Shown one piece after another: positions 38,070-47,765 of a DNA stretch of 64,000 nt. The DNA lies in assembly GCA_016711825.1 (NCBI GenBank), contig JADJSG010000006.1, forward strand, positions 372,001-436,000. Direction: 5' to 3'. The notes beneath the pieces are model-generated. The model made no database searches and was not told the origin of the DNA. It saw only the letters and a program-made list of their open reading frames with translations. Every line of letters begins with the position of its first letter. Within the stretch, counting starts at the first letter, position 1. Both the position numbers and the translations under genes were made by a program. The DNA is from Bacteroidota bacterium. GTDB taxonomy: Bacteria > Bacteroidota > Bacteroidia > Chitinophagales > Chitinophagaceae.

Positions 38070-38477
38070 TTACTTAAATTCAAACAAAGCAATCAATTCT
38101 GCGGCTTCATCAATCCGGCCATACACAATAGCATACTGTTCAAACTTTTTTCCTATTTGCATGGCTTCGTTTTTAGGAATACCCAGTACTAACAAGCTCC
38201 TCTCTGGTTTCCACGCTGGATCTGTGCCCACGCCTTCACCCTCAAAGCAAATGAAGTCCTTCAGCAGCTCTTTTAATTCTAATTGCCGGCGATCATTCTC
38301 TTCATCAGATAATACTTTTGCAAAGGGGTTCCAGGCGGTGATATAGGCCCATTCGTTGACCTGATGCTTCCGCAATAGTTCATCAAGTGCAGGGCATTTT
38401 TTGTCAATTTTAATAACGATCGGTAAGTCAAATACCCGAAATTGGGTGCCCAGGAAGGCTTCTTTTAAATTTTCCAT
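38070..38477 (-). CDS. DUF3293 domain protein
   Basis: About 135 residues. The motif EWAYITAWNPFAKVLSDEEN, followed by a QLELKELL helix, is characteristic of DUF3293, a small domain of unknown function. The open frame begins with a TTG at 38504; the ATG at 38477 (MENLKEAFLG) is preferred. It is soluble and has no signal peptide. It is part of the metK operon. Confidence 0.7.
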   Translation of the reverse strand: MENLKEAFLGTQFRVFDLPIVIKIDKKCPALDELLRKHQVNEWAYITAWNPFAKVLSDEENDRRQLELKELLKDFICFEGEGVGTDPAWKPERSLLVLGIPKNEAMQIGKKFEQYAIVYGRIDEAAELIALFEFK

Positions 38478-38533
38478 TTTTTTTATGAATTTTAGATTTA
38501 TCAAATTTACTTTTTGGTCAGACAGTTTTAAGT

Positions 38534-38941
38534 TTATATCGGTTTTAAATTTCCTTTGACCACTATGCTGCCTGATTCATTTCTTATGACAGATATGTCC
38601 GGGGTATTCTTTACGGCATCTACAATTTCACTGATTATTGATTGATTACTGAATTCTTCTGCATTTAATACAAAACCTGTTGCAGCCTCATTATGTATGA
38701 TGGTTACATGATACTTTTCGGCTTGTTTCAGTTCGTCATTGAAATCTCTCCAATCTCCGGCAATTTGTTTGGCAGTCACTATGTAATCTTTTTTCCATCT
38801 GCTGTTTTTATGAATCGTAATATAAAGGGTAGCATCAATATAGTCATCCAGTATTGATGCTAAGCCGGCAAACATTCTATAGTTCTTGTCTATTTTATGA
38901 ATATGATGATACACGATTTTATCTATTAGTTCTTTTTCCAT
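38534..38941 (-). CDS. Hypothetical protein in the metK operon
   Basis: A 135-residue soluble protein with no recognised family. Alternating strands and helices (YIDATLYITIHKNSRWKKDY, KYHVTIIHNEAATG, NTPDISVIRNESG) suggest a small alpha/beta fold. It lies 32 bases after metK on the same strand. Confidence 0.55.
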   Translation of the reverse strand: MEKELIDKIVYHHIHKIDKNYRMFAGLASILDDYIDATLYITIHKNSRWKKDYIVTAKQIAGDWRDFNDELKQAEKYHVTIIHNEAATGFVLNAEEFSNQSIISEIVDAVKNTPDISVIRNESGSIVVKGNLKPI

Positions 38942-38973
38942 GTTTAGTTGAGTTTTAAATTTAGTAATATTTT

Positions 38974-40134
38974 TTATTGATAGTTTTTTAATTTAGTCAA
39001 CACTTCATCATTCACCTTTTCCCATGGGAGATATTCTTTTCCAAAATGACCATAGGCTGCTGTCTGCAAGTAAATGGGCTTGCATAAACCCAACGTGTCC
39101 CTGATAGCATTTGGAGTCAGATCAAAAATCTCCCGTAATATTTTTGTCAGCGTTTCATCGGCTATGGTCCCAGTCTGAAAAGTGTTTACATAAAGGGCGG
39201 TGGGTTCTGCTCTTCCAATAGCATAAGATAATTGTATGGTACAGCGTTTGGCTAGTCCTGCAGCAACGACATGTTTGGCTACATACCTTGCAGCGTAAGC
39301 GGCTGAGCGGTCAACCTTGCTCGGGTCTTTGCCTGAAAATGCGCCACCACCATGCGGACAACTTCCTCCATAAGTATCTACAATTATTTTACGGCCTGTA
39401 AGTCCGGTATCACCATTTGGACCGCCTACGGTAAAACTGCCTGAGGGATTAATGATGTATTCTGTATCGTGAACTGAAAAGTATCGGCTGATAACAGGTT
39501 CTATGATCTGTTTGATAACCTGTGCGCGAATTTCGTCCTGCGATATATCCGGTAAATGTTGTGTACTTAAAACGACATTATGGATACCCACAGGTATATC
39601 GTTTTGATAGCGAATGCTCACCTGTGATTTTGCATCGGGCAAAAGCCAAGGCAGGTGGCCTTCCTTGCGAAGCAGCGCTTGCCTTGCCATGAGCTGATGT
39701 GCAATCAGTATGGGCATGGGCATCAGTTCTTTTGTTTCATCGGTGGCATAGCCAAACATAATACCCTGATCGCCGGCGCCGCCATCAAGTACTGAATAAT
39801 TAATTTCAGCGCTTTGTGTATGTAGTAGGTTTTCTATGGCTGCTGTATCGCAGTTAAATCCAATGGACTCATGAGTATATCCAATATTACGGATCACCTC
39901 CCGTGCAAGGCCTGCTGCATCTACCTTTGCGTTCGATGTAATTTCTCCGGCAATGATAAGTCTGCCGGTTGTGATTAGACATTCTGCAGCTACTTTAGCT
40001 TGTGGGTCCTGCCTTAAATAGGCATCTAGTATCGCATCTGAAATCTGGTCGGCTATTTTATCAGGATGGCCTTCTGAAACTGACTCGCTGGTAAAAATAT
40101 ATGCGCCTGTTTGTGATTGTGTTTTAGTTGTCAT
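38974..40134 (-). CDS. metK: S-adenosylmethionine synthetase (accessory copy in the island)
   Basis: A complete 386-residue methionine adenosyltransferase, making S-adenosylmethionine from methionine and ATP. Signatures are present: FTSESVSEGHPDKIADQISD, the hexapeptide GAGDQGIMFGYA, DTGLTGRKIIVDTYGG, GGGAFSGKDPSKVDRSAAY. It is shorter than the usual Bacteroidota housekeeping enzyme (about 415-430 residues, from general knowledge) and looks more like the proteobacterial type, so it may be acquired. It lies within a run of small unknown genes behind a structured leader, inside an element that also encodes an adenine methylase. It may supply methyl donor to island enzymes; that is inference. 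Confidence 0.95.
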   Translation of the reverse strand: MTTKTQSQTGAYIFTSESVSEGHPDKIADQISDAILDAYLRQDPQAKVAAECLITTGRLIIAGEITSNAKVDAAGLAREVIRNIGYTHESIGFNCDTAAIENLLHTQSAEINYSVLDGGAGDQGIMFGYATDETKELMPMPILIAHQLMARQALLRKEGHLPWLLPDAKSQVSIRYQNDIPVGIHNVVLSTQHLPDISQDEIRAQVIKQIIEPVISRYFSVHDTEYIINPSGSFTVGGPNGDTGLTGRKIIVDTYGGSCPHGGGAFSGKDPSKVDRSAAYAARYVAKHVVAAGLAKRCTIQLSYAIGRAEPTALYVNTFQTGTIADETLTKILREIFDLTPNAIRDTLGLCKPIYLQTAAYGHFGKEYLPWEKVNDEVLTKLKNYQ

Positions 40135-40194
40135 GTTTGATAGTTTGATCGTTTTGTTTTTTAAGTTTGATTGGAAATAATGGATTGGAAAAAA

Positions 40195-40650
40195 TTACCT
40201 GATCGTCACATGATAAACATCTGACTGATTTCGTGGAATAGATCGTATATGAAATTCACCGGGTTCAGGAATATCTTCAAGCAGGTCAAATGAGATACAA
40301 TCCTGATCTAAACCTTCAAAGATGAGCGTGAAAATGTATGGTTTGCCTTTTATGGTGATCCATTCAGGATAAAGCGCAATATTGTAGTTGTGCAGCATTT
40401 TTTTTCTAATCCCGTTTTCCTGTATGAGATAGGTACTTGGCCATATGCGTATACGATCCCATCCAAAACTGTTGTAGGCGCATCGTACAATTGTGCATTT
40501 TTCTGAAAGCGTTTCTGATTGCGATAGCAATACCGGGTCGATAGTAATTTCCTGCACTTCATCCGGTACATCGGAGAATGCAGATAATGATTTTGAACTG
40601 AATTTTGTTGTGCGCACAAGTTTGGGGCGCATGTGTAATTTACTTTTCAT
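40195..40650 (-). CDS. Hypothetical protein upstream of metK
   Basis: A 151-residue protein, not recognised. It begins with basic residues (MKSKLHMRPKLVRTTKF) and continues as a predicted all-beta region (IALYPEWITIKGKPYIFTLI, EFHIRSIPRNQSDVYHVT). There is no signal peptide. It lies between the small first gene of the operon (8-base gap) and metK (60-base gap). Confidence 0.6.
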   Translation of the reverse strand: MKSKLHMRPKLVRTTKFSSKSLSAFSDVPDEVQEITIDPVLLSQSETLSEKCTIVRCAYNSFGWDRIRIWPSTYLIQENGIRKKMLHNYNIALYPEWITIKGKPYIFTLIFEGLDQDCISFDLLEDIPEPGEFHIRSIPRNQSDVYHVTIR

Positions 40651-40658
40651 GTTGTGGC

Positions 40659-40907
40659 TTATAATTTAATAAGAAAAATGGGTTCATCATCCGGGGAAGT
40701 GTCTGCTTCCATACTGTCTCCGTCTTGCTTGATGGCAGGTGGATGCAGGCGGAGTTTTCCCCCGCGTTTTGCAGCGAATACTTTTCCGTTTTTCTGATTA
40801 CTGAGATTTTTCACTTCCTGAACGGACAGTGTGGCGAAGGGAATATAAAAAGTTTCGAATTCGACCTCTTGTTCCTCCGGCGGTGTTTTTTTTTGATGTA
40901 ACATCAT
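40659..40907 (-). CDS. Small hypothetical protein, first gene of the metK operon
   Basis: An 82-residue soluble protein of unknown family, rich in charged residues (QKKTPPEEQEVEFETFYI; NQKNGKVFAAKRGGKLRL). It is preceded by a leader of about 150 bases holding hairpins and a terminator-like structure (40940-41060). Confidence 0.5.
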   Translation of the reverse strand: MMLHQKKTPPEEQEVEFETFYIPFATLSVQEVKNLSNQKNGKVFAAKRGGKLRLHPPAIKQDGDSMEADTSPDDEPIFLIKL

Positions 40908-40939
40908 GCATATTTTTTTAAATGTTTAAAATATGCACT

Positions 40940-41060
40940 TCGAAAAAAATTGGGCTGACAGTTTCAAACTCGTTTATTTTGGCCGTCAGCCCGCATTATT
41001 TGACCACCGTGGTGTGAACCCACTCGGTTGGCGTCATCGTTATTGGCGATGAACTCGAAA
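40940..41060 (-). ncRNA. Structured 5' leader of the metK operon with terminator-like hairpin
   Basis: Read on the minus strand from the predicted start site: hairpin TCATCG/CGATGA (7-base loop), then ACCGaGTGG/CCACGGT (one bulge), then GGGCTGAC with GTCAGCCC 25 bases later (40952-40992), followed by AATTTTTTT. The last part looks like an intrinsic terminator placed before the first gene. This is the layout of an attenuator or riboswitch. It does not match any S-adenosylmethionine riboswitch consensus I can recall. Function is inferred from layout only. Confidence 0.45.
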
Positions 41061-41067
41061 TGCAATG

Positions 41068-41097
41068 CAAACATATAAACAAAATCTTAAATTCAAA
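41068..41097 (-). promoter_or_regulatory. Promoter of the metK operon
   Basis: Minus strand: TTTG, an 18-base spacer, then TATGTTTG, both perfect consensus elements. Transcription would start near 41060, giving a leader of about 150 bases before the first ATG at 40907. Confidence 0.6.
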
Positions 41098-41265
41098 AAT
41101 TATTTTTTTATTTTAGATTTTTTTCTTGCATTTTCATAGAGGCCTTAACTAAAATATAATTAGAATATATGTTTCAGGAAGCAACAATTTATTGTAGAAA
41201 TGTGACGGTGATTTATTATTTTGTTCGTCTATTTGAAATGAATTATTAATCAGCAATCCATCCCT

Positions 41266-42390
41266 ATGCCTGAATCCATCTTCCTCCTCAACAACGGACA
41301 ACTCATCGAAATGAATGAGAGTACTTATCTTTCTGAAGACTTGCTGCAAAAATTACTGGCTGATTATCCCAGCCTGATATCAGGTAGTCAGATAGACAGT
41401 GAACGTCCTCGTAGATGGCTTTTGGTGTCGCGTGAGTTTGGTGTACCTGATGAAAAAGATAAAGGCAATCGATGGAGCCTCGATCATCTATTTATCGATC
41501 AGGATGGCATACCTACATTGGTGGAAGTGAAGCGAAGTGTAGACACCCGGCTACGCAGAGAAGTAATCGGTCAGATACTCGACTATGCGGCTAATGCGGT
41601 TAGCTATTGGACCATCGAAGAGATCAGACATCGATTTGAAGAATGTTGTAATACAACCGGAAAGGAAATGAATGTGGAATTGGACGACTTTCTGCAGGGT
41701 GAAACGGAAGCAGAACAGTTCTGGGAAAACACAAAAACAAATCTCAAAGCCGGTAAAATCAGAATGCTGATCATCGCCGATGTCATACCTAAAGAATTGC
41801 AACGGATCATCGAATTCCTGAACGAGCAAATGAGCCCTGCAGAAATACTGGGTGTCGAGATCAAGCAATTCATTGGGCAGGATTTGAAAACACTTGTTCC
41901 TCGTGTAATCGGCATGACCTCCAAAGCGGACACCGTGAAAGGCCGTCCGGGTCGCCCGGAAGAGGAATGGAACGAAGTGAGATTCCTGGCGGAATTATTA
42001 AAAACGAAGGGTCAAAAGGACGTGGAAACTGTAAAAAAAATACTGGCATGGATAACACCCAAAGTAAGCTACATCTATTATGGTACTGGGAAACGAGGCG
42101 CATTTGCTCCCATACTAAAAGTGGAAGGCGTAAATCGATTTTGTTTTGCGATCTGGGTGGATGGCTTTGTTGAGATTTATTTCCAGCATATGAAAAACAG
42201 ACCGGTATTTGACCAGGAAGAAAAACGATTGGAATTATTAAACAAACTGAATACGATTCCAGGTGTTGCCATACCACAGGAAAGAGTATCTGCGAGACCG
42301 AATTTTCCATTGGCTGTACTAAACACAGAAACAGAGTTGCAGAAATTCATGGATATCTTTGATTGGTATTGGAAGCAGCAAGGGTTATAA
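41266..42390 (+). CDS. NucS/DUF91-like PD-(D/E)XK endonuclease-fold protein
   Basis: A 374-residue soluble protein. The N-terminal part (about residues 50-120) shows a restriction-endonuclease-fold core: WSLDHLFIDQDGIPTLVEVKRS, in which the Asp of LDH and the EVK triad are the metal-binding residues, then EVIGQILDYAANA. This arrangement is seen in DUF91/NucS-type and other stand-alone nuclease-like proteins. The C-terminal half (APILKVEGVNRFCFAIWVDG) is a beta-rich domain of unknown role. It stands alone, divergent from the metK operon, and is likely part of the defence-like cargo. Confidence 0.68.
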   Translation: MPESIFLLNNGQLIEMNESTYLSEDLLQKLLADYPSLISGSQIDSERPRRWLLVSREFGVPDEKDKGNRWSLDHLFIDQDGIPTLVEVKRSVDTRLRREVIGQILDYAANAVSYWTIEEIRHRFEECCNTTGKEMNVELDDFLQGETEAEQFWENTKTNLKAGKIRMLIIADVIPKELQRIIEFLNEQMSPAEILGVEIKQFIGQDLKTLVPRVIGMTSKADTVKGRPGRPEEEWNEVRFLAELLKTKGQKDVETVKKILAWITPKVSYIYYGTGKRGAFAPILKVEGVNRFCFAIWVDGFVEIYFQHMKNRPVFDQEEKRLELLNKLNTIPGVAIPQERVSARPNFPLAVLNTETELQKFMDIFDWYWKQQGL

Positions 42391-42539
42391 TGATATTAGT
42401 CATGTAAACTCAAGGAAGTGAAATGCTATTCCAGCGGATTTGTATCCTTCACAAGCCTTTCTTTCTTTTATTAGCTGATAACTTCTCCGCTGCTGCGGAA
42501 CAACTTAATAATTGTACCGCAATAAATTAGCAGTAATAC

Positions 42540-42610
42540 AGGCTCAGGTTACAAACCACGCGCCAGCCACACTGCTTATGCTATACCCGCACTAGCTGGG
42601 GAAGTGCAAT
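42540..42610 (+). repeat. Dispersed repeat, copy 1
   Basis: About 70 bases similar to 52474-52560. Shared blocks in the same order are CAGGC(T/A)C(A/G)GGTTACA, ACTGC(T/C)TAT(G/A)CTA and CCGCAC(T/A)AGCTGGGG. Copy 2 has an extra segment of about 15 bases. It lies after the stop of the NucS-like gene. Confidence 0.6.
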
Positions 42611-42620
42611 CGAAGACATT

Positions 42621-42718
42621 TTATTGGTTAAACAGCATTTTAGTGAATAGCTTTTGTCTTTCACTTGCAATTTCCTCCAGCATCAACTCCTCTGTTTCAT
42701 CCCCGGGGTTTTAACCTT
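42621..42718 (-). pseudogene. Remnant of a gene's C-terminus, cut by the homopolymer block
   Basis: The minus strand reads as a short acidic then basic helix, DETEELMLEEIASERQKLF followed by TKMLFNQ and a stop at 42621. This looks like the natural end of a protein. Upstream the sequence runs into the homopolymer block, so the rest of the gene is missing from the assembly. Family unknown. Confidence 0.35.
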
Positions 42719-43954
<1,236 letters not shown>

Positions 43955-44278
43955 TTATTCCATCCCTGAAAAATGCCAGTTGCGGGTATATTTACCCAGA
44001 AAGCCGCCGTTATAAGTATGTTCGACTAAAAGACCTTTGTTGTTTTCACGGATATGATAAGTCCACACAGTTCCTTTTTGCACTGATTTGATAAGCACTT
44101 CATGCTTTTCAGATTTTATAATTTTGGCGGATGATTCTTTTGAAAGGTTCGAAATGAGTAAACCATATTTATCAATCAGCATTTCCTGCGATTGGGATTT
44201 GTTTTGATGATTTCGGAAAAGGAGAAAAGCAATAAGAATCAGAAAAAAAGCGGATATGATGATAAGAGCAAGGGTCAT
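43955..44278 (-). CDS. Small membrane-anchored hypothetical protein
   Basis: A 107-residue protein with one N-terminal transmembrane helix (residues 2-22, LALIIISAFFLILIAFLLF) and a soluble C-terminal part (HEVLIKSVQKGTVWTYHI). It is not recognised. It lies 40 bases after the second partner gene and is probably the last gene of the WYL-linked operon. Its stop codon abuts the homopolymer block, so the C-terminus is only as reliable as that junction. Confidence 0.55.
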   Translation of the reverse strand: MTLALIIISAFFLILIAFLLFRNHQNKSQSQEMLIDKYGLLISNLSKESSAKIIKSEKHEVLIKSVQKGTVWTYHIRENNKGLLVEHTYNGGFLGKYTRNWHFSGME

Positions 44279-44318
44279 TAGTTTACTGTTTTTTTTTAAT
44301 AGAAGGAATTAAGATACT

Positions 44319-45215
44319 TTACTTAAAATTGTAATCGCTATAAATCACTTTGGGGAAAATATTTATGAATGTTTTACTATTCATATTTAATGAATTGCCG
44401 ATAATATTAATATTTGTGTTTGAAATAATATACCTATCATGTTTTGCTTTTTTGGTAAATTCAACTTGCAATGAAGAGTCTTTATTAACGGCTTTGTAAT
44501 TTAATAGATGCTTTTCAAAAATATCTTTTCTCTTTTCAAATTCATTGACTGGAAACTTATCAATTAGATCAGTATTTATTTTTAATAGCATTTCCGATAA
44601 TTTATTCTTTCTGACTCGACTTATGAACTCAGTGTTTTTATTGCAGTCGTCGGTGACAGATGAATTTGCTAAAAAGTATGGATCAAATATTTCAAGATTA
44701 TTATAATTGAACTTATTCAGTTCACTGAAAAGAGATGATTTTGTGTCAGTTAAGCTATTCAATGTTACCGAGCGGTAGTGCAAAGGAACTTTCATCCTTT
44801 TTAGTGAAAAGCAGTTGATGCCGAAATTGGCTTCAATTTTTGTACAAATTTCTTCACTTACTTCATCCAATAGTAAAAAGCAAGGAAGCTGCTTCGGGTC
44901 AACATTGTGATCCTGATTTCTAAGTTTTTGGTATAATTCGGCAGCTCCGGCTATTTTATTGTTTTGGAATGTTGAAAGAAATTTACTTATTCTGTTGTCC
45001 TCTTCATTAACACCTACTTTAGCCTTTAGCCTTAAGAGTTCATTGTCAGAGATGTCAATTTGTAAATTAGTCTTGTTGCCTTTTATTATATCTTTGAAAA
45101 ATAAATAGCTCTCAATATCAATTTGATGATCTGATTCGAAATCGCTTTCAGCATATAAATTATAATGATAGAATATTTTTTCAATAAAATCTCTTGATGC
45201 CAATACGGTAACCAT
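44319..45215 (-). CDS. Partner protein B2 of the duplicated ATPase cassette (possible PLD-like fold)
   Basis: A 298-residue soluble protein, not recognised with certainty. It contains NLEIFDPYFLAN near residue 175 and KAKHDRYIISNTNINIIG near residue 255. DPY(F/I) and a late (H/R)DR motif are shared with the protein at 46834-47760. The HDRYI pattern is found in PLD-like folds such as the MIT C-terminal domain, but no full HxKxxxxD motif is present. It starts 5 bases after the end of ATPase A2, exactly as B1 does after A1, so the two pairs are duplicated cassettes. Confidence 0.6.
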   Translation of the reverse strand: MVTVLASRDFIEKIFYHYNLYAESDFESDHQIDIESYLFFKDIIKGNKTNLQIDISDNELLRLKAKVGVNEEDNRISKFLSTFQNNKIAGAAELYQKLRNQDHNVDPKQLPCFLLLDEVSEEICTKIEANFGINCFSLKRMKVPLHYRSVTLNSLTDTKSSLFSELNKFNYNNLEIFDPYFLANSSVTDDCNKNTEFISRVRKNKLSEMLLKINTDLIDKFPVNEFEKRKDIFEKHLLNYKAVNKDSSLQVEFTKKAKHDRYIISNTNINIIGNSLNMNSKTFINIFPKVIYSDYNFK

Positions 45216-45220
45216 TTGAA

Positions 45221-46813
45221 TTAGTTTTTTCTTGATTGTGTCATTTGATAGAGCAACAGATCGAGGTTACCTGCCTCATCAAAAAAGCCATTACCAAAGT
45301 TTTTACTTAAACTTCCGTCATCCAGAATACTAATTGGATATATCTGATTTTCTCCTTCCGGTATCTCATTGGGTGGATAAAAATAATAGATTTGCGTATC
45401 TTCAGTTTTTATTTCTTCTTTGGCAGTCAAGTACTGCAATTTTCTGATGAAGTATTCGCTATGAGTCTCTACAATTATCTGGACATTAAATTTCTTAATT
45501 GCTTCCATAAACATATCTGCCATTTTACTTTGTAAGGCAGGATGCAGGTTTGCTTCAGGTTCTTCGATAATGAACACTGAGTTTTCCAATAAAGTTAACT
45601 GCAAAATAATTGGCAAAAGTTGTGTCACTCCAAATCCGACTTGAAACAGCGAAGTATCTTTATTTAATTTAATTGACACTCCGAACCCTTCTATTACGTT
45701 GAAAGTAAGATCTTCAATTTTTGTAACAATTTTGAATTCCTGGACTAACCACTTTTTTAAGAATTTTTTATTTAATGGTCCGATATCAATATTAAATATA
45801 AAGCCATCGTATTTGTTCATTAAAGTTCTAAAAATGGGATAATCTTTAAAACTGAATACAATTTCCTGATTTGCTCTGATGCTGGGAATATAGTGAACAG
45901 CCTCAAACTTGCTAAAAAACGTACCGCGTGCAATAGGAACATAATTAACTTTTTCGACGACATCGGCGATTCTAATGTCTAGAATTTGGGAGGGGATTAG
46001 TTTCGATAAATCACTTTCAATTATATCCTTCAATTTGGAGTCGTCACTATCTGGCAAAAAATATTCTGTATGTCCAAATTGATCATCATGCTCTCGCATA
46101 ACTCCTTTACCTATAGCGTCGATCCCTTCACAAACACATTCATAGCAACTGAACACGCTCTCATTCTCATTATAATGGAAATCGATGTGGTCAAAAAATC
46201 TAATGCCTGTCTTAATTTTATCAATGATACCTTCTTTTACAATAGAAAATATTTTTCCATCCAATTGACTCGCAATTTCATCCATTTTCTGGGAAAAATT
46301 GATGCTTTCGGGTGAGATTTCCCACTTTTCCATTTTGGAACTTAATCTTTTGCGGTCACTATGTTTAAAAAGTGTAGACGACATATTGAAAACAATTTCT
46401 CCATCTTTTTTGAAAAAAGTCTTCCATAGTTTACCTAGCATGAATGATAAGTCCAAACAGAAATGAGTGGCCTTATTCATTGATCCATCAAGCGTAAAAG
46501 TATCGAAATCTGGATGTGTTTTTCTATATGTGTCAGAGCCAGTAATTTCAATTTGAAATCTCATAGTTTCCGTCTTTTTTACTTTATTTAGATTTTGAGT
46601 ATAGGAGCCCAAATTTAGACTGGTAGTTTCAAAATCCAACTCAGATAGATCATTTTTAATCATTGATTCCTTCAATAACATCAATGCTTTTGTCAAACTG
46701 CTTTTACCACTGCTGTTTGTTCCCGTAAGAACTGTTATAGAAGCAAAATTAAATTCCTGGTAATCTTTGAATACTCTGAAATTTTCTAAGCCGAATTTGT
46801 TGATGTGTATCAT
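45221..46813 (-). CDS. OLD-like AAA ATPase A2 of the duplicated cassette
   Basis: A 530-residue ABC/SMC-type ATPase. The N-terminus INKFGLENFRVFKDYQEF leads to Walker A GTNSSGKSSL (residues 31-40). The ABC-signature-like region is VGFGVTQLLPIILQ, Walker B is VFIIEEPEANLHPALQ, and the switch region is VETHSEYFIRKLQYL. It ends in a conserved tail (YFYPPNEIPEGENQIYPI, LSKNFGNGFFDEA), typical of DUF3696-type ATPases. No TOPRIM nuclease domain follows, unlike full-length OLD proteins. The middle part (about residues 60-380) is the divergent coiled/effector insertion. It is paralogous to 47766-49814, with near-identical ends and a shorter, unrelated-looking middle. Confidence 0.85.
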   Translation of the reverse strand: MIHINKFGLENFRVFKDYQEFNFASITVLTGTNSSGKSSLTKALMLLKESMIKNDLSELDFETTSLNLGSYTQNLNKVKKTETMRFQIEITGSDTYRKTHPDFDTFTLDGSMNKATHFCLDLSFMLGKLWKTFFKKDGEIVFNMSSTLFKHSDRKRLSSKMEKWEISPESINFSQKMDEIASQLDGKIFSIVKEGIIDKIKTGIRFFDHIDFHYNENESVFSCYECVCEGIDAIGKGVMREHDDQFGHTEYFLPDSDDSKLKDIIESDLSKLIPSQILDIRIADVVEKVNYVPIARGTFFSKFEAVHYIPSIRANQEIVFSFKDYPIFRTLMNKYDGFIFNIDIGPLNKKFLKKWLVQEFKIVTKIEDLTFNVIEGFGVSIKLNKDTSLFQVGFGVTQLLPIILQLTLLENSVFIIEEPEANLHPALQSKMADMFMEAIKKFNVQIIVETHSEYFIRKLQYLTAKEEIKTEDTQIYYFYPPNEIPEGENQIYPISILDDGSLSKNFGNGFFDEAGNLDLLLYQMTQSRKN

Positions 46814-46833
46814 ACGATGAAATTAATTATTTT

Positions 46834-47760
46834 TTATTTAAATAGACGATTTGTGAATTTGGCATTTTCCCATCTGTGCTGAACTACTCCTATATACTCA
46901 GGAGTGGTATTGATTTTGCTTTCAATTTCATTTAATTGATTTTTGTAAGATATGTAATTTGTAGAAATTCTTAGAACGTCATTTTCAACTGCGAGAAAGT
47001 TCTGGTTAAAAGTTGTTCTATTATTTTCAAAGGGATGAGGAATCGTAATAGCTGTATAATTAGTAAACATATTCCGATCTCGTTCGCATTCTCGTCTGCT
47101 AAGCGTAATTATTTGAATTTCTAAATTATCGATTTGCTGCAATTCCTCAAAACCTCTCCTTACTTGGTTGATATTTTCAGTGCGCGTTAGAATACTTAAT
47201 TGAAATGGAATATCCCGGCATTCTGCCTTGGTCAGGTTTAAAAAATCCCTGACTTTACCTATTTTAACATCGGATGGTTCATCAAAAATATAGGGGTCAC
47301 TAATAATCATTGCATTCGCGGGAGGGATAAATTGCTTTAGTTCGGCAATGTCGCCAGTGTATGAATATACCGGGACAGTGCAATTTTCATAGAACGACTT
47401 GAAATCAAACGTTTCGTCTTTTACTATTACATTGTTGGCTTCGGGAAATTTGTTTTTTACAAAATAGAATCCATTATAGTCAACTACTTTCTCTATCGAA
47501 CTAATGCGGTTTAATTTTTGCCTATTTATGGATTGTGAAATGATCACATCTTTTAATGATGAATAATTTTTATTACCTGCAAGGCCTTTCGCATATTTTA
47601 CCAGCTCATTGTGTGATATTGTTGTATGCATATTTAGTGCAGTTAGTAAGTTGAATACTGCTCTCAGATTGTTTGCGGAGGTGGAAATGAAATTTCCTTT
47701 TTCTGCTTCATATTGTTTCTCCAATACTTCAAAATATTCTGCATCAATATAGACATTCAT
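46834..47760 (-). CDS. Partner protein B1 of the duplicated ATPase cassette
   Basis: A 308-residue soluble protein of unrecognised family. Near residue 155 it has AMIISDPYIFDEP and near residue 230 SRRECERDRNMFTNYTAI, which correspond to the DPYF and HDRYIISN motifs of the B2 protein. The N-terminal part is helical (NNLRAVFNLLTALNM). It is encoded 5 bases after ATPase A1 and 20 bases before A2. Possible roles are a PLD-like effector or a sensor bound to the ATPase; neither is shown by the sequence. Confidence 0.6.
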   Translation of the reverse strand: MNVYIDAEYFEVLEKQYEAEKGNFISTSANNLRAVFNLLTALNMHTTISHNELVKYAKGLAGNKNYSSLKDVIISQSINRQKLNRISSIEKVVDYNGFYFVKNKFPEANNVIVKDETFDFKSFYENCTVPVYSYTGDIAELKQFIPPANAMIISDPYIFDEPSDVKIGKVRDFLNLTKAECRDIPFQLSILTRTENINQVRRGFEELQQIDNLEIQIITLSRRECERDRNMFTNYTAITIPHPFENNRTTFNQNFLAVENDVLRISTNYISYKNQLNEIESKINTTPEYIGVVQHRWENAKFTNRLFK

Positions 47761-47765
47761 GATTC

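Noticed and set aside
40952..40992. Known S-adenosylmethionine riboswitch class
   Set aside because: No match to the conserved cores I can recall; it is kept only as an unclassified structured leader.
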